Shown here: positions 25,710 through 34,172 of the stretch, piece after piece
How positions within the stretch are numbered: position 1 is the first letter of the stretch
How the letters are laid out: every line of letters begins with the position of its first letter
Source of the DNA: Luteimonas sp. FCS-9
Lineage (GTDB): Bacteria > Pseudomonadota > Gammaproteobacteria > Xanthomonadales > Xanthomonadaceae
DNA length: 64,000 nt
Assembly: GCF_001014645.1 (NCBI RefSeq)
Contig: NZ_LASZ01000007.1
Coordinates: forward strand, 124,001-188,000
Direction: 5' to 3'
Notes under the pieces: generated by a model
The model's input: the letters and a program-made list of their open reading frames with translations, nothing else
What the model was told of the DNA's origin: nothing
The model's database searches: none
Made by a program: the position numbers and the translations under genes

Positions 25710-26660
25710 GGACGTGCCCGGCTGAGCGTGGAAGTTATAACGCTCATCGCCGTAACTGAACTCCTTACCTGAGTAGTCCGGTAGCGCAATCAGCAGACGG
25801 CACAGGTCGTTGTACTGGCCCATGCCACCCTTGCCCTTGCTTCGCACGCCTGATCCTCGAATGATTCGCCACTGCGTCGGCAATGCATACCGAATGGCGG
25901 CGGCAGGGTTCATCTTGGTCGGATCAATCTCCTCAAGGGGCTCAGGGTTCGTCACGCCGTAGTCCCCGAACACCACGCGCTCGCATCCAGCGTTGGTCTT
26001 GAGCGCCTGCCAGATGGCCACTTCCTGACGCACGATGAAGTTGTTGATGCCAGGCTTCAAACCACCCAGGCTCATCGGAAATGATCCCGCTGCGAATGCG
26101 ACCTGCGTCAGTCCCGGCATGCTGCAGTAGTGGGCGACGACGCCTGCGATCGCGGCCGCTTCGGCGACAGGATCGCGCTCGCCGACTGCGTACAGATCCA
26201 GCACCAGATAGATCGCCGTCTGTCGACCACAGGCCTTTCGTGTCTCGGCGATCACGAAATCGAGCTCATTGATCTTGATGCCGGGCCTTGCGCGGATGAT
26301 CAAGGCTTCAAAGCCCTTGAACACCATCAATCCGGCGAAATCTGCCAAGCCTGCGGTCGCGCGAATCGTAGGCCACGCCTTGATTCCTTCGCGGCGAAGA
26401 CGCAGGCAGACGTCTACCAATGCTGCATGCGGCACGGGGCCACCGGTGTAGGCGTCGGTCAAATCGATGCCGATGGGGTGCTCTTCACCAGCCGATCTCG
26501 ACATCTGCTGGATCAGCTTTGGCTGGGCGACGCCGCTTTCTAGGATCTGGACATCTGCGATCGGAAGCATGCGCTGGCGATCGCCTGCCACCACATGCTT
26601 CAAAGCGCCTTGCTCGCCTTGCTTCCATCTCAAGATGGGTACATAAAGAAAGTTCGCCAC
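25623..26660 (-). CDS. Beta / sce7725-family protein
   Basis: A 345-residue protein starting MANFLYVPILRWKQGEQGAL, with YDLCRLLI-like and GTSSGSYMTWRRDATSHHI segments near the end. It fits the Beta family named after the phage P4 beta protein. In P4, beta lies with gop and cII in a locus linked to exclusion of other phages. The GTG at 26660 is supported by AGGAGG 9 nt upstream. It converges on the sce7726-type gene with overlapping 3' ends. Molecular activity is unknown; an immunity or sensing role is possible. Confidence 0.7.
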   Translation of the reverse strand: MANFLYVPILRWKQGEQGALKHVVAGDRQRMLPIADVQILESGVAQPKLIQQMSRSAGEEHPIGIDLTDAYTGGPVPHAALVDVCLRLRREGIKAWPTIRATAGLADFAGLMVFKGFEALIIRARPGIKINELDFVIAETRKACGRQTAIYLVLDLYAVGERDPVAEAAAIAGVVAHYCSMPGLTQVAFAAGSFPMSLGGLKPGINNFIVRQEVAIWQALKTNAGCERVVFGDYGVTNPEPLEEIDPTKMNPAAAIRYALPTQWRIIRGSGVRSKGKGGMGQYNDLCRLLIALPDYSGKEFSYGDERYNFHAQPGTSSGSYMTWRRDATSHHIVLTVRALATGAM

Positions 26661-27101
26661 GGGACACTCCTCCTGAGTTCGTCCTTATGGCGCGTACGGT
26701 CCTCGACGCGATGTACCAACGTGCAAGGAAGTGCGCGCCCCCTGAAAATCACGCTCTTCTCCACTCGATGCGGGCTGTGGCGCGTACCTCCTGTCGCCAC
26801 GGTGTTACCAAGCATCGGACTACAGTATCGACGATTTCGGGGGCTCAGAGTGCGAGCTGCAGCATCGGCCGATGGATGGACATGGCAATTATGGTGAATT
26901 ATGGGCATTCCCATAATTGCGAATAATTCAGGCAGACAGGTTGCAAGGGCGCGAGCCAGAAGAGCACTCTTGTTCGCTCGTGATTTAATCTCTAGAGGGC
27001 TTCTGGTTGTTGCTCGATAGCGCCGGGACCTTCTCTCGCCGGTAGTCGGTGATCTGGTTCGACATGAAGGAGCGAGCACAGCGATCCAATGCGCCGGGCG
27101 C
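26661..27101. other. upstream region of the Beta-type gene, no supported gene
   Basis: The stretch contains only short low-quality frames. It is relatively AT-rich around 26880-26990 and holds one strong palindrome (26897-26918) with a related half-site just left of it. The promoter for the Beta-type gene probably lies here, though no convincing -35/-10 pair was identified. Confidence 0.4.
26897..26918. promoter_or_regulatory. perfect 9-bp palindrome (operator candidate)
   Basis: AATTATGGG (26897-26905) and CCCATAATT (26910-26918) are exact inverted repeats around CATT. An extra CAATTATGG lies at 26886-26894 and GAATAATTC follows at 26921. This AT-rich cluster is about 240 bp upstream of the Beta-type start and looks like a repressor binding site. 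No matching regulator is encoded next to it. Confidence 0.5.
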
Positions 27102-27272
27102 ATGAGCTTCTTGGAACCGGAGGTGGCAGCAGGGCGACTGCAGTACGTCGCTCCTGGTTACGCTACTGCACCGATTCTAATCGAGGTCGTCTATCCGAGT
27201 CGCCGACATCTGCCGATGAAAACCAGATTCCTGATCGACTACCTCATCGAGAGGCTGAGCCGCGATCGTTGA
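27102..27272 (+). pseudogene. C-terminal remnant of a LysR-family regulator
   Basis: The 56 codons starting at the ATG at 27102 encode the end of a LysR effector domain: FLEPEVAAGRLQYVAPGY, then LIEVVYPSRRHLPMK and FLIDYLIERLSRDR before TGA. The DNA-binding part is absent upstream. It is a decayed gene fragment marking past insertion or deletion in the island. Confidence 0.75.
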
Positions 27273-27408
27273 TGCGTGAGACGCTTCTAGACTCTGCGAC
27301 CCGATAGGCGATTGGACTGCCGCCCTGATGGCTGATTGAAGATCGTCCGGTTCTGGCCGTACGCGATCTCGACTCACTCTTCCTCGCGCGCCAGCCCAAT
27401 CACGAAGC

Positions 27409-29028
27409 TCAAGAAGGGTAGATGCGATCAGCATCAAGCTCAGTGGGATGGAGTAAGTGAATTCCATCTTCGAACCCTTCCGCCAGCGCGCGGAACTTCT
27501 GAGCCAAATCGCTCACTACATAGATTCGCGCGTTTGGCTTGGACTTACGCATTTCGTTAGCATGTTGCTGCAACGCGAAGATTCCCTTCCCTTCGTACAT
27601 TGGATCGCAGGGCAAATCAGAGAGACCTACCAACTCTCGTATTTCATCCACGCAGACCTTGGTCACCTCGAGCGCGAATGAGAACGATGTAACTCGCAAG
27701 GCAAACGCTTCGCGACCTCGAAGATAACCGCGCAACTCCGGGGTAATATATTGTTTCATGCTCATCGATACATCCACATACCAGACTTCTTCGCGAAGCC
27801 CTCGCGATAACGGAGATCGGGCGATTCCTTGCTTTAGAGACTTCTCTCCCTCCGAGCTCGGCCGCACGTTACCAAGAAGTATCACACTGTCGTAATCGGT
27901 AGATATCAAAGAACCTAAATGGTCGTAGTTGACTACGATGACTCTGCCGACATCGGAGACTGCGGCGCTGTAATTCCTCGCCACTTCATTAACATGGTCC
28001 TTTGCCAAGTTAAATCGCTGCTTGGCTTCTACGATCAGCTCCACAGCATTGTGACTGACGTCATCACTCAAAGTCACCGCGACATCAGGCTTGACAGAAT
28101 TGCCCGTACTATTCGTGTAGGTCGGCTGGTACACAACGGCGCCAGTTTTGTTTGGCCCGATGGCAACGATTGCTTTATGACCGAGCTCTAGAAGCGAGCG
28201 ACTGTCGTCGCTCGGCTTAAGTTCGAAGCCAACTTGCTCAAGCTGTTTTAGAACGGTGCAAAGAATCCAGATTTCGTAGATCTGCCAGCGGAACTTCCAC
28301 ATCGGCAATTCAATGAATTGACTGGCTACTTCTATTAAAGATGACTCCCCGAAAGTCTTCTGCACCGAATCCAGGTGTTTTCTGTAATTCTCGTGCTCCG
28401 TGATCCGCAGGCACAGATCAGCAGGGGCCGGCCCATGCTCGGGCTGAATATAAAGATTGGTAAGCCCCTTGAAAATCCCCTTGAAATCCTCGGGAGCCCG
28501 CTCATGCGCATCTTTCAAGATTCGGAATAGCTTGATGGAATTCCAATCAAATGCATAATTGGCGAGGCCATTTGAAACCTCCTGGAATACTTCATGACTG
28601 AGCCAATTCATGACAGCATTCTTCGTTCCACACCATTTCTTAAGATCGGGTTTCACGAAGGATTCGATCTTATCGTAAATACGCAGGTTCTCTAATGAGA
28701 AGGGAACGCGCATGCCGTCGATCACGATGTCCCACTGGACATGAGTGCTTTCTGCAGTTTTCCGTGTTTCGGTCTTCTTGCAATAGTCAAGAATACCTCG
28801 ATACATCATCGAGAAAGGGGCGGCAGCAGACATCAGTGCGGCGAGGTACGCGGCCGAACTTGTCTGCGCCTTGTCTAATGCCAGAAGGAACTCTCCCTCT
28901 GGCAGGCCCAGCGATAACTTTAGATGCTCATACAGACTCTCATCACGCTTGTCAGGTCCGAAGTTGAAGTTCTGCAGCTCATTGAGGTGTCTATGCAGTT
29001 CGCCTGCCGTGGTAATGCGTTTTGTCAT
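27409..29028 (-). CDS. large island protein with PD-(D/E)XK-like motif and vWA-like MIDAS
   Basis: A 539-residue protein not matched to a named family. A nuclease-like motif appears at Asp315 (VKPDVAVTL) with Glu334-Ala-Lys336 (ELIVEAKQRF), the PD-(D/E)XK spacing. Further on, Asp419-Val-Ser-Met-Ser (WYVDVSMSMKQYI), Thr447 in RVTSFSF and Asp507 in IYVVSDLAQKF fit a von Willebrand A metal-ion-dependent adhesion site. The first 300 residues are helical. The ATG at 29028 has GGAAGG upstream; the frame is open to 29169. Base composition is clearly lower in GC than the flanks. A role in defence is an inference from domains and location. Confidence 0.65.
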   Translation of the reverse strand: MTKRITTAGELHRHLNELQNFNFGPDKRDESLYEHLKLSLGLPEGEFLLALDKAQTSSAAYLAALMSAAAPFSMMYRGILDYCKKTETRKTAESTHVQWDIVIDGMRVPFSLENLRIYDKIESFVKPDLKKWCGTKNAVMNWLSHEVFQEVSNGLANYAFDWNSIKLFRILKDAHERAPEDFKGIFKGLTNLYIQPEHGPAPADLCLRITEHENYRKHLDSVQKTFGESSLIEVASQFIELPMWKFRWQIYEIWILCTVLKQLEQVGFELKPSDDSRSLLELGHKAIVAIGPNKTGAVVYQPTYTNSTGNSVKPDVAVTLSDDVSHNAVELIVEAKQRFNLAKDHVNEVARNYSAAVSDVGRVIVVNYDHLGSLISTDYDSVILLGNVRPSSEGEKSLKQGIARSPLSRGLREEVWYVDVSMSMKQYITPELRGYLRGREAFALRVTSFSFALEVTKVCVDEIRELVGLSDLPCDPMYEGKGIFALQQHANEMRKSKPNARIYVVSDLAQKFRALAEGFEDGIHLLHPTELDADRIYPS

Positions 29029-29061
29029 TACGCGCGCCTTCCGTGGTGTAGGTAAAATCGG

Positions 29062-29076
29062 CCCCTTGAGAAGGGG
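29062..29076. promoter_or_regulatory. short palindrome upstream of the nuclease-vWA gene
   Basis: CCCCTT (29062-29067) and AAGGGG (29071-29076) are exact inverted repeats around GAG, 34 bp upstream of the 29028 start and inside the longer possible reading frame. If it is an operator, it supports the shorter start. Confidence 0.35.
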
Positions 29077-29143
29077 AGTCATATGCTTGCTTAGCGTAGC
29101 GTGCCGAAACGTGTTCGGAGCACTTTCATCAATTCCTTCGCAG

Positions 29144-29317
29144 ATGAGGGACAGTTCTTCGACTTGCAAATTGCCTTTGGAACTTGCCGAGCAAGCGTGT
29201 CGGCATCTGACCTGTAACGGCAGCCTCGACCTCTACTCGCTCCTCGCCCGTTTTCCAGCCCTGCCCGTGCGAGTTCCACACATACACTCTCTGAGTGAAC
29301 TAAGGGGCGTCGGGTAA
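29144..29317 (+). CDS. possible small protein coupled to the RES gene
   Basis: A 57-codon frame starting at the ATG at 29144 (MRDSSSTCKLPLELAEQACR) ends with TAA overlapping the RES gene ATG as TAATG, an arrangement typical of translational coupling. The N terminus is helical and contains cysteines. I do not recognise the protein, and the upstream part of this frame is antisense to the nuclease-vWA gene. It could be the missing partner of the RES protein or a chance frame. Confidence 0.35.
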   Translation: MRDSSSTCKLPLELAEQACRHLTCNGSLDLYSLLARFPALPVRVPHIHSLSELRGVG

Positions 29318-30468
29318 TGGGCGGAGCGAAAAATCTGTGGATGGAAGAAATCGAGCGAGGTTGGAGCTCGGTGGATTCTCAGGTATGCGAAGCCTGCCTC
29401 AATGCCCCTGATCTATGGCGATTGGCTAAGGCCGACATCAGGAATGAGGACTGCGACTATTGCGAGAAGGAAGCGCTCCCGGTCCTTCCAGTACATGCGG
29501 TGCAAACGCTCCTATACCGAGCTATCGGCACCTACTACGCCGATCCGCAGCACGCCGGAACTCCTTGGATCGAAGGTGAATGGGCTGTTGGTCTCTACGA
29601 GATCGAAGAAGTGCTTGCTGATCTTGGCTTTCTACCCGTTGACGAACTCGCCGAGGACATCGCAGCTGCGGACTCGACACAGTTCTGGATCAAAGCGACC
29701 AATGGCCACTGGGCCAGTGTCCATGATGACGAGCTCATGGTGTATTCCTGGGCGACATTTGTGCGTACCGTCAAACATCAGACCCGATTTCACTTCCAGC
29801 GAGTCGTAGCTGATCGGTTTGAGCAGGAGATCCCGGTTTCAGAAATGCTCGAGGTTATCGGCGGAAATGTAGCTGACCTCATGACCACGGTTGCAGTCGG
29901 CACACGCATCTTCCGGGCTCGGCACCTTACTGAGGACGAGCTAGTGCGGGTTGATGCATCGATGATGGGGCCTCCCCCGAAGGAGCAGGCAAGCGCCGGC
30001 CGCATGAATCCGGCGGGAATTCCGTATCTGTATACGGCATTCGATGCCCAGACTGCCGTAGTGGAAATCGGAAGCCCAGGAGATCAGAACAAGGCTCCAT
30101 CCGTGGCCGAGTTTCAAGTGGACCGGCTTCTCAAAGTGATCAATCTGAGCGAGCTGCCCGACCTGCCTCATCCCTTGGCAATTGACCGCAGGGACGAGCG
30201 AATTAAGGCCAAGTTCCTGCATAGCTTCGTAGCGTCCATTACCCAGGAGGTGCACAAAGACGGGCGTGAACATGTGGACTATGTGCCCTCACAAGTAGTG
30301 TGTGAGTTCTTGGCCCAGGCATACGTCATGCCAGATGGATCACCAATCGACGGGATCATCTATCCCAGTGCTGTGAGCCCGGATGGGATCAATCTACTCG
30401 TCTTTCCTAAAGGGCGATCTTTCGATCGGGACAGGTTCCAAGGCATCACATATGTCCGTCAGCTGTAA
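29317..30468 (+). CDS. RES-domain protein with HEPN/RES N-terminal zinc-finger region
   Basis: A 383-residue protein. Two CxxC pairs (VCEACLNAP and DCDYCEKEA) lie at the N terminus, followed by a helical HEPN/RES N-terminal-type domain. The C-terminal RES domain begins at about residue 195: TRIFRARHLTEDELV, RMNPAGIPYLYTAFDAQTAV and VVEIGSPG. RES domains in Res-Xre systems degrade NAD+ and act as toxins, neutralised by an Xre antitoxin. No Xre partner is adjacent; the nearest XRE gene is 4 kb away. The start is the ATG of the TAATG overlap. Confidence 0.82.
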   Translation: MGGAKNLWMEEIERGWSSVDSQVCEACLNAPDLWRLAKADIRNEDCDYCEKEALPVLPVHAVQTLLYRAIGTYYADPQHAGTPWIEGEWAVGLYEIEEVLADLGFLPVDELAEDIAAADSTQFWIKATNGHWASVHDDELMVYSWATFVRTVKHQTRFHFQRVVADRFEQEIPVSEMLEVIGGNVADLMTTVAVGTRIFRARHLTEDELVRVDASMMGPPPKEQASAGRMNPAGIPYLYTAFDAQTAVVEIGSPGDQNKAPSVAEFQVDRLLKVINLSELPDLPHPLAIDRRDERIKAKFLHSFVASITQEVHKDGREHVDYVPSQVVCEFLAQAYVMPDGSPIDGIIYPSAVSPDGINLLVFPKGRSFDRDRFQGITYVRQL

Positions 30469-30683
30469 TTCGAAGGCCACCAAGATCGAACGAAGACGCG
30501 CCACCTTTCGGTTGTGGATAATTGGTTAAGAGTGGAAAGTCTCTCGGCCAAATCCTCGGCTGGCCGCTTCGGCGGGCCATCGATACGCTCCGTTGTTCAG
30601 ACATCCCTGCCGCCTAGCCGCGGGGTCAAGCTCGCATACCAGCACGACTTTAGGGAACAGCTCCACAAGTACGGATAACGACC

Positions 30684-30709
30684 AAAAAAAGGGGGCTCAA
30701 GTGAGCCCC
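30684..30709 (-). terminator. intrinsic terminator on the minus strand
   Basis: GGGGCTCA and TGAGCCCC around AG (30692-30709) form an 8-bp stem. On the minus strand it is followed by seven U residues (30684-30690). It lies 26 nt after the stop of the oxidoreductase-like gene and ends the long minus-strand cluster. Confidence 0.85.
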
Positions 30710-30734
30710 AGTTAGTTTGGCTGAAAGTCCAAGC

Positions 30735-30983
30735 TTAAGGGCCATCAAGTCCAGACTTATGGGTGTCAAAGTCCAGACTTGTGGGTGTCAAAGTCCAGAC
30801 TTGTGGGGTTCCGCACAGATGCCGCGCGCGCCACGCCGCGAGGCGGGCGCGGTAGTCGGCCATCGCGTCGGCGTGCAGGTCGTGAACGCAGATCGGGCAG
30901 CCGCTGTCGCAGCAGTCGCTGGGCAGCGGCGCCTCGGGCGGCTCGGGCCGCGGATCGGGGTCGGGAACGGGCATCTCGGTCAT
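30735..30983 (-). CDS. oxidoreductase-like domain protein with repeat-derived tail
   Basis: An 82-residue protein whose first part is the Oxidored-like motif: LPSDCCDSGCPICVHDLHAD, followed by ADYRARLAAWRARH. Such small cysteine-rich proteins are widespread in proteobacteria; function unknown. The last 24 residues (beginning LCGTPQVWTLTPTSL) are encoded by the 22-bp tandem repeats and do not look like the family. The natural C terminus was probably replaced when the island or repeats arrived. The start at 30983 lies 31 nt after the phosphatase gene. Confidence 0.7.
   Translation of the reverse strand: MTEMPVPDPDPRPEPPEAPLPSDCCDSGCPICVHDLHADAMADYRARLAAWRARHLCGTPQVWTLTPTSLDFDTHKSGLDGP
30747..30812. 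repeat. three 22-bp tandem repeats
   Basis: AAGTCCAGACTT starts at 30747, 30769 and 30791, exactly 22 bp apart, followed by TATGGGTGTC, GTGGGTGTCA or GTGGGGTTCC. Each unit contains the palindrome AAGTC-CA-GACTT. A degenerate unit (GAAAGTCCAAGCTTAAGGGC) precedes them. They lie at the island edge inside the 3' end of a core gene. They are contiguous, without spacers, and resemble element-terminus repeats or iterons. Confidence 0.8.
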
Positions 30984-31014
30984 CGCAGCGCCATTGTCGC
31001 GCAGCCGGCTCGGC

Positions 31015-31854
31015 TCAGCGGTCGTCGGCGGTCGGCAGCGGCGAGACGCGCAACGCGGCGGTCTGCGCGTCGCAACCTTCGGGCCGGGCGCCGCGCGCGC
31101 GCTGGGCGGCGACCTCCTCGCGCGCCGCGGCCAGGTCGGCGAGAAACGCCGGCTCGGCCTGCAGCCGCGCGAACGTCGCCGCACCGACCAGTTGGCCCTG
31201 CACGACGTCGCTGTACCAGTGCACGTTGCAGACCAGCCGGCTCTCGCCGAAGCTGCGCCCGCGCTGCAGCAGCGGATCGGCGCGGTCGGGCGCGAGGGCG
31301 GTCAGCGCCAGCGCCCAGGTCCAGCCGATCGCGGTGTGGCCCGATGGATACGAACCGCTGTCGCGCAGGCGCGCGGCGTCGCCGGGCGTGCAGACCGGCG
31401 CGCCGTTGGCCAGGAACGGGCGGCGGCGCTGCCAGTGCTGCTTGGCGGCGCGTCCGTCGATCGCCGCGTCGGCCAGGCTGCGCCGCAGCAGCCGCACCAG
31501 GTGCGGGGTGTGCGCGGTGTCGATCGGCACGCCGAGCGCGCAGGCATAGAGGTCGGCGGCCTGCGGGAAGTCGAGGTCGGCGTCGATCACCGCCTGCCGC
31601 CAGCGCGGGGTCTCGCGCAGCGCCAGTGCGCGCCGGGCGATGGCTTCGTCGAGGGCCCGCGCGGCCGAATCGGGCGCCGGCGGCGCGGGCAGCAACGCGC
31701 GGCTGTCGAAGCCGGGCGCATCGACGTAGCCGACGCTGACGCCCGGGCGATGCTCGGGCACCACGACCGGCCCGACGGCCGTGGGCCGGGGCCCGCCGGC
31801 GCAACCGGCGGCGAGCAGCGCCGCCAGCACGCCCGCGGCGCGCCGGGCGCGCAT
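31015..31854 (-). CDS. class A acid phosphatase (PAP2 superfamily), lipoprotein
   Basis: A 279-residue exported protein. The leader MRARRAAGVLAALLAAGCAG ends in a lipobox. The class A acid phosphatase motif is complete: KQHWQRRRPF, GSYPSGHTAIGW and SRLVCNVHWYSDVV. It would release phosphate from diverse phosphomonoesters in the periplasm. The ATG at 31854 begins 1 nt after the transaldolase stop; longer upstream frames lack a signal peptide. It may recover phosphate rather than act in sugar catabolism. Confidence 0.9.
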   Translation of the reverse strand: MRARRAAGVLAALLAAGCAGGPRPTAVGPVVVPEHRPGVSVGYVDAPGFDSRALLPAPPAPDSAARALDEAIARRALALRETPRWRQAVIDADLDFPQAADLYACALGVPIDTAHTPHLVRLLRRSLADAAIDGRAAKQHWQRRRPFLANGAPVCTPGDAARLRDSGSYPSGHTAIGWTWALALTALAPDRADPLLQRGRSFGESRLVCNVHWYSDVVQGQLVGAATFARLQAEPAFLADLAAAREEVAAQRARGARPEGCDAQTAALRVSPLPTADDR

Positions 31855-31855
31855 C

Positions 31856-32824
31856 TCAGCCGGCCTGCAGGCGCTGGGCGATCGTCTGGCGCAGCGCGGC
31901 CAGGTCCTTGGCGAACGCGGCGATGCCGTCGCGCAACTTCTCGTCGGCCATCGCGTCGGCCGCGAGGTCGCGCGCGAAGCGCTCGGCGTCGACCGGCGGG
32001 TCGATGCGGCCATCGCCCTTGCCCGGCACCAGCGCACGCGCCAGCGGGCCGTGCTCGGCGTCCAGCGCCTCGAGCAGGTCGGGCGAGATCGTCAGCCGGT
32101 CGCAGCCGGCCAGCGCCTCGATCTGCGCGGTCGAGCGGAACGAGGCGCCCATGACCACAGTCGGCGAACCGCGGCGCTTGAACTCGGCGTAGACGTCGCG
32201 CACGAAGCGCACGCCCGGATCGTCGTCGATCGACGCCGGCACCTCGCCGCGGGCGACGTGCCAGTCGAGGATGCGGCCGACGAACGGCGAGATCAGGAAC
32301 ACGCCGGCCTCGGCGCAGGCGATCGCCTGGCTGCGGTTGAAGATCAGCGTGAGGTTGCAGTCGATGTCCTCGCGCTGCAGCTGCTGCGCGGCGCGGATGC
32401 CTTCCCAGGTCGCGGCGATCTTGATCAGCACGCGTTCGCGGCCGACGCCGGCGTCCTCGTACATGTCGATGAACTGGCGCGCCTTGGCGACCGTGGCCTC
32501 GGTGTCGTGCGACAGGTCGGCGTCGACCTCGGTCGACACCCGGCCCGGCACCAGGCCGGCGAGCTTGCGGCCGACGCCGATCGTCAGGCGGTCGACGACC
32601 TGGCGGACCACCGCGTCGGCATCGCCGTCGAGCTCGCGCGCGCGCTCGAGCTCGCGTTCGATCAGATCGGCGTAGACCGGCAGGTCCAGCGCCTTGCGCA
32701 CCAGCGTCGGGTTGGTCGTGCAGTCGACCGGCTTGAGCCGGGCGATCGCGTCGGCATCGCCGGTGTCGGCGACGACGACGGACATCGTGCGCAGTTGTTC
32801 GAGCTTGGATGCGGCAGCGGACAT
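31856..32824 (-). CDS. tal: transaldolase
   Basis: A 322-residue TalB-type enzyme of the non-oxidative pentose phosphate pathway. [16 protein letters not shown] near residue 35 and the Schiff-base lysine in [14 protein letters not shown] are diagnostic, followed by [18 protein letters not shown]. The ATG at 32824 ([12 protein letters not shown]) has GAGG 7 nt upstream, better than starts 7 or 16 codons earlier. It is followed directly by the acid phosphatase gene. It may process pentose phosphates made from sugars released by the upstream glycosidases. Confidence 0.95.
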   Translation of the reverse strand: MSAAASKLEQLRTMSVVVADTGDADAIARLKPVDCTTNPTLVRKALDLPVYADLIERELERARELDGDADAVVRQVVDRLTIGVGRKLAGLVPGRVSTEVDADLSHDTEATVAKARQFIDMYEDAGVGRERVLIKIAATWEGIRAAQQLQREDIDCNLTLIFNRSQAIACAEAGVFLISPFVGRILDWHVARGEVPASIDDDPGVRFVRDVYAEFKRRGSPTVVMGASFRSTAQIEALAGCDRLTISPDLLEALDAEHGPLARALVPGKGDGRIDPPVDAERFARDLAADAMADEKLRDGIAAFAKDLAALRQTIAQRLQAG

Positions 32825-32855
32825 GGACACCTCGGGTTCGGACATGGGCCGCCGC

Positions 32856-34058
32856 TCAGGCGGAACGGCCATTGTCGCGTCCGGCGGCGTCGAGGGCCAC
32901 CCTGACCTGATCGGAATGCTGGCCCAGCGTCGGCGCGGCGAACGGCGCCGGCCCCGGGGTCCGGCCGAAGCGGATCGCCTGCGCGACGCCGCGGTAGCTG
33001 CCCAGGCCCGGATGCGGGATCGTCGCGACGATGCCCTCGGCCTCCACCTGGGGATGTTCGAACATCGCCTCGACCGCGCGCGCGGCCGCGCACGGCACCG
33101 CGTCGCCGAAGCGCGCCTCCCAGTCCAGCGCGTCGCGCGCGGCCAGCGCCGCGTGCAGCTGCGGCAGGATCTCGTCGGCGTGCTCGGCGCGCTTGCGCAC
33201 GCTGTCGTAGCGCGGGTCGGCGGCCAGCGCGTCGAGCCCGGTCAGCGCGCACAGCGCCTGCCAGAACCGCGGCGTGTTGGCCGAGACATAGAGCCAGCCC
33301 TCGCGCGTGGGATGCAGGCCGGTCACGCCGCCCGAGCGCATGTCGCGGCCGATGTCGAGCGCCTCGCCCTCGGCCCAGACCATGCGCGCGGACTGCATCG
33401 CCAGCGCGCTGCGCAGCAGCGAGACGCCGACGAACTGCCCTTCCCCGCTGCGCTCGCGCTCGTACAGCGCCGACGACACCCCGGCGGCCAGCAGCGCGGC
33501 CGCGTAGTAGTCGACCACCGAGCCGTAGACGATCTCCGGCGCGCCGCCGCGCTTGCCCTGCAGCGTGCAGATGCCGGTCATCGTCTGCAGCACCTGGTCG
33601 TAGCCGGCCTTGTCCTTCAGCGGCCCGGTCTCGCCGTAGCCGGTGACCGCGCAGTAGACCAGCCGCGGGTTCATCGCCGACAGCGTGGAAAAGTCGATCG
33701 CCAGCCGCTCGGGCACGCCGGGCCGGAAGTTGTGCACCAGCACGTCGGCCTCGCGCACCAGGCGGTAGAGCACCGCGCGGTCGCCCTCGTCCTTGAGGTT
33801 CAGGGTCACGCCGCGCTTGCTGCGGTTCACGCCGAGGAACGCGCGGCTCTCGGCGGCGAGCGTGGAGGGATAGTTGCGCAGGTTGTCGCCGTCGGGCGGC
33901 TCGACCTTGATCACGTCCGCGCCCTGGTCGGCCAGCAGCGCGCAGCCGTAGGGACCGGCGATGTAGGCGCTCAGGTCGAGCACGCGAATGCCGCTCAGCG
34001 GGCCGGGCGCGCCGCCGCGGCCACTGTCGAAGGGGGAACCGGTCATCTCGTCCGTCAT
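32856..34058 (-). CDS. CaiB/BaiF (family III) CoA transferase
   Basis: A 400-residue protein. The N terminus has [19 protein letters not shown] and [12 protein letters not shown], and the likely catalytic aspartate is in [13 protein letters not shown] near residue 160, all typical of family III enzymes. These move CoA between carboxylic acids, such as succinyl-CoA to an organic acid. The ATG at 34058 is the first reasonable start and has only weak Shine-Dalgarno support. Together with the citrate-lyase-like protein of the same locus it could activate and cleave a dicarboxylic or sugar-derived acid; this is an inference. Confidence 0.88.
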   Translation of the reverse strand: MTDEMTGSPFDSGRGGAPGPLSGIRVLDLSAYIAGPYGCALLADQGADVIKVEPPDGDNLRNYPSTLAAESRAFLGVNRSKRGVTLNLKDEGDRAVLYRLVREADVLVHNFRPGVPERLAIDFSTLSAMNPRLVYCAVTGYGETGPLKDKAGYDQVLQTMTGICTLQGKRGGAPEIVYGSVVDYYAAALLAAGVSSALYERERSGEGQFVGVSLLRSALAMQSARMVWAEGEALDIGRDMRSGGVTGLHPTREGWLYVSANTPRFWQALCALTGLDALAADPRYDSVRKRAEHADEILPQLHAALAARDALDWEARFGDAVPCAAARAVEAMFEHPQVEAEGIVATIPHPGLGSYRGVAQAIRFGRTPGPAPFAAPTLGQHSDQVRVALDAAGRDNGRSA

Positions 34059-34172
34059 CCTGTCACGGCATCTGCGATGGGCGCGGGCAGTCTGCGCGAC
34101 GCCCCGGCCGCGAGCCATCCGCGCGGCCTATGTTCTCGCGCCACAGAAACTTGCTTGCGCATCGACCGCACC

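Noticed and set aside
26630-27103. A 157-codon minus-strand frame upstream of the Beta-type gene
   Set aside because: It crosses the palindrome and the Beta-type start, has no recognisable domain and no ribosome binding site.
30747-30812. Possible CRISPR array
   Set aside because: The repeats are contiguous without spacers, only three units occur, and no cas gene is near.
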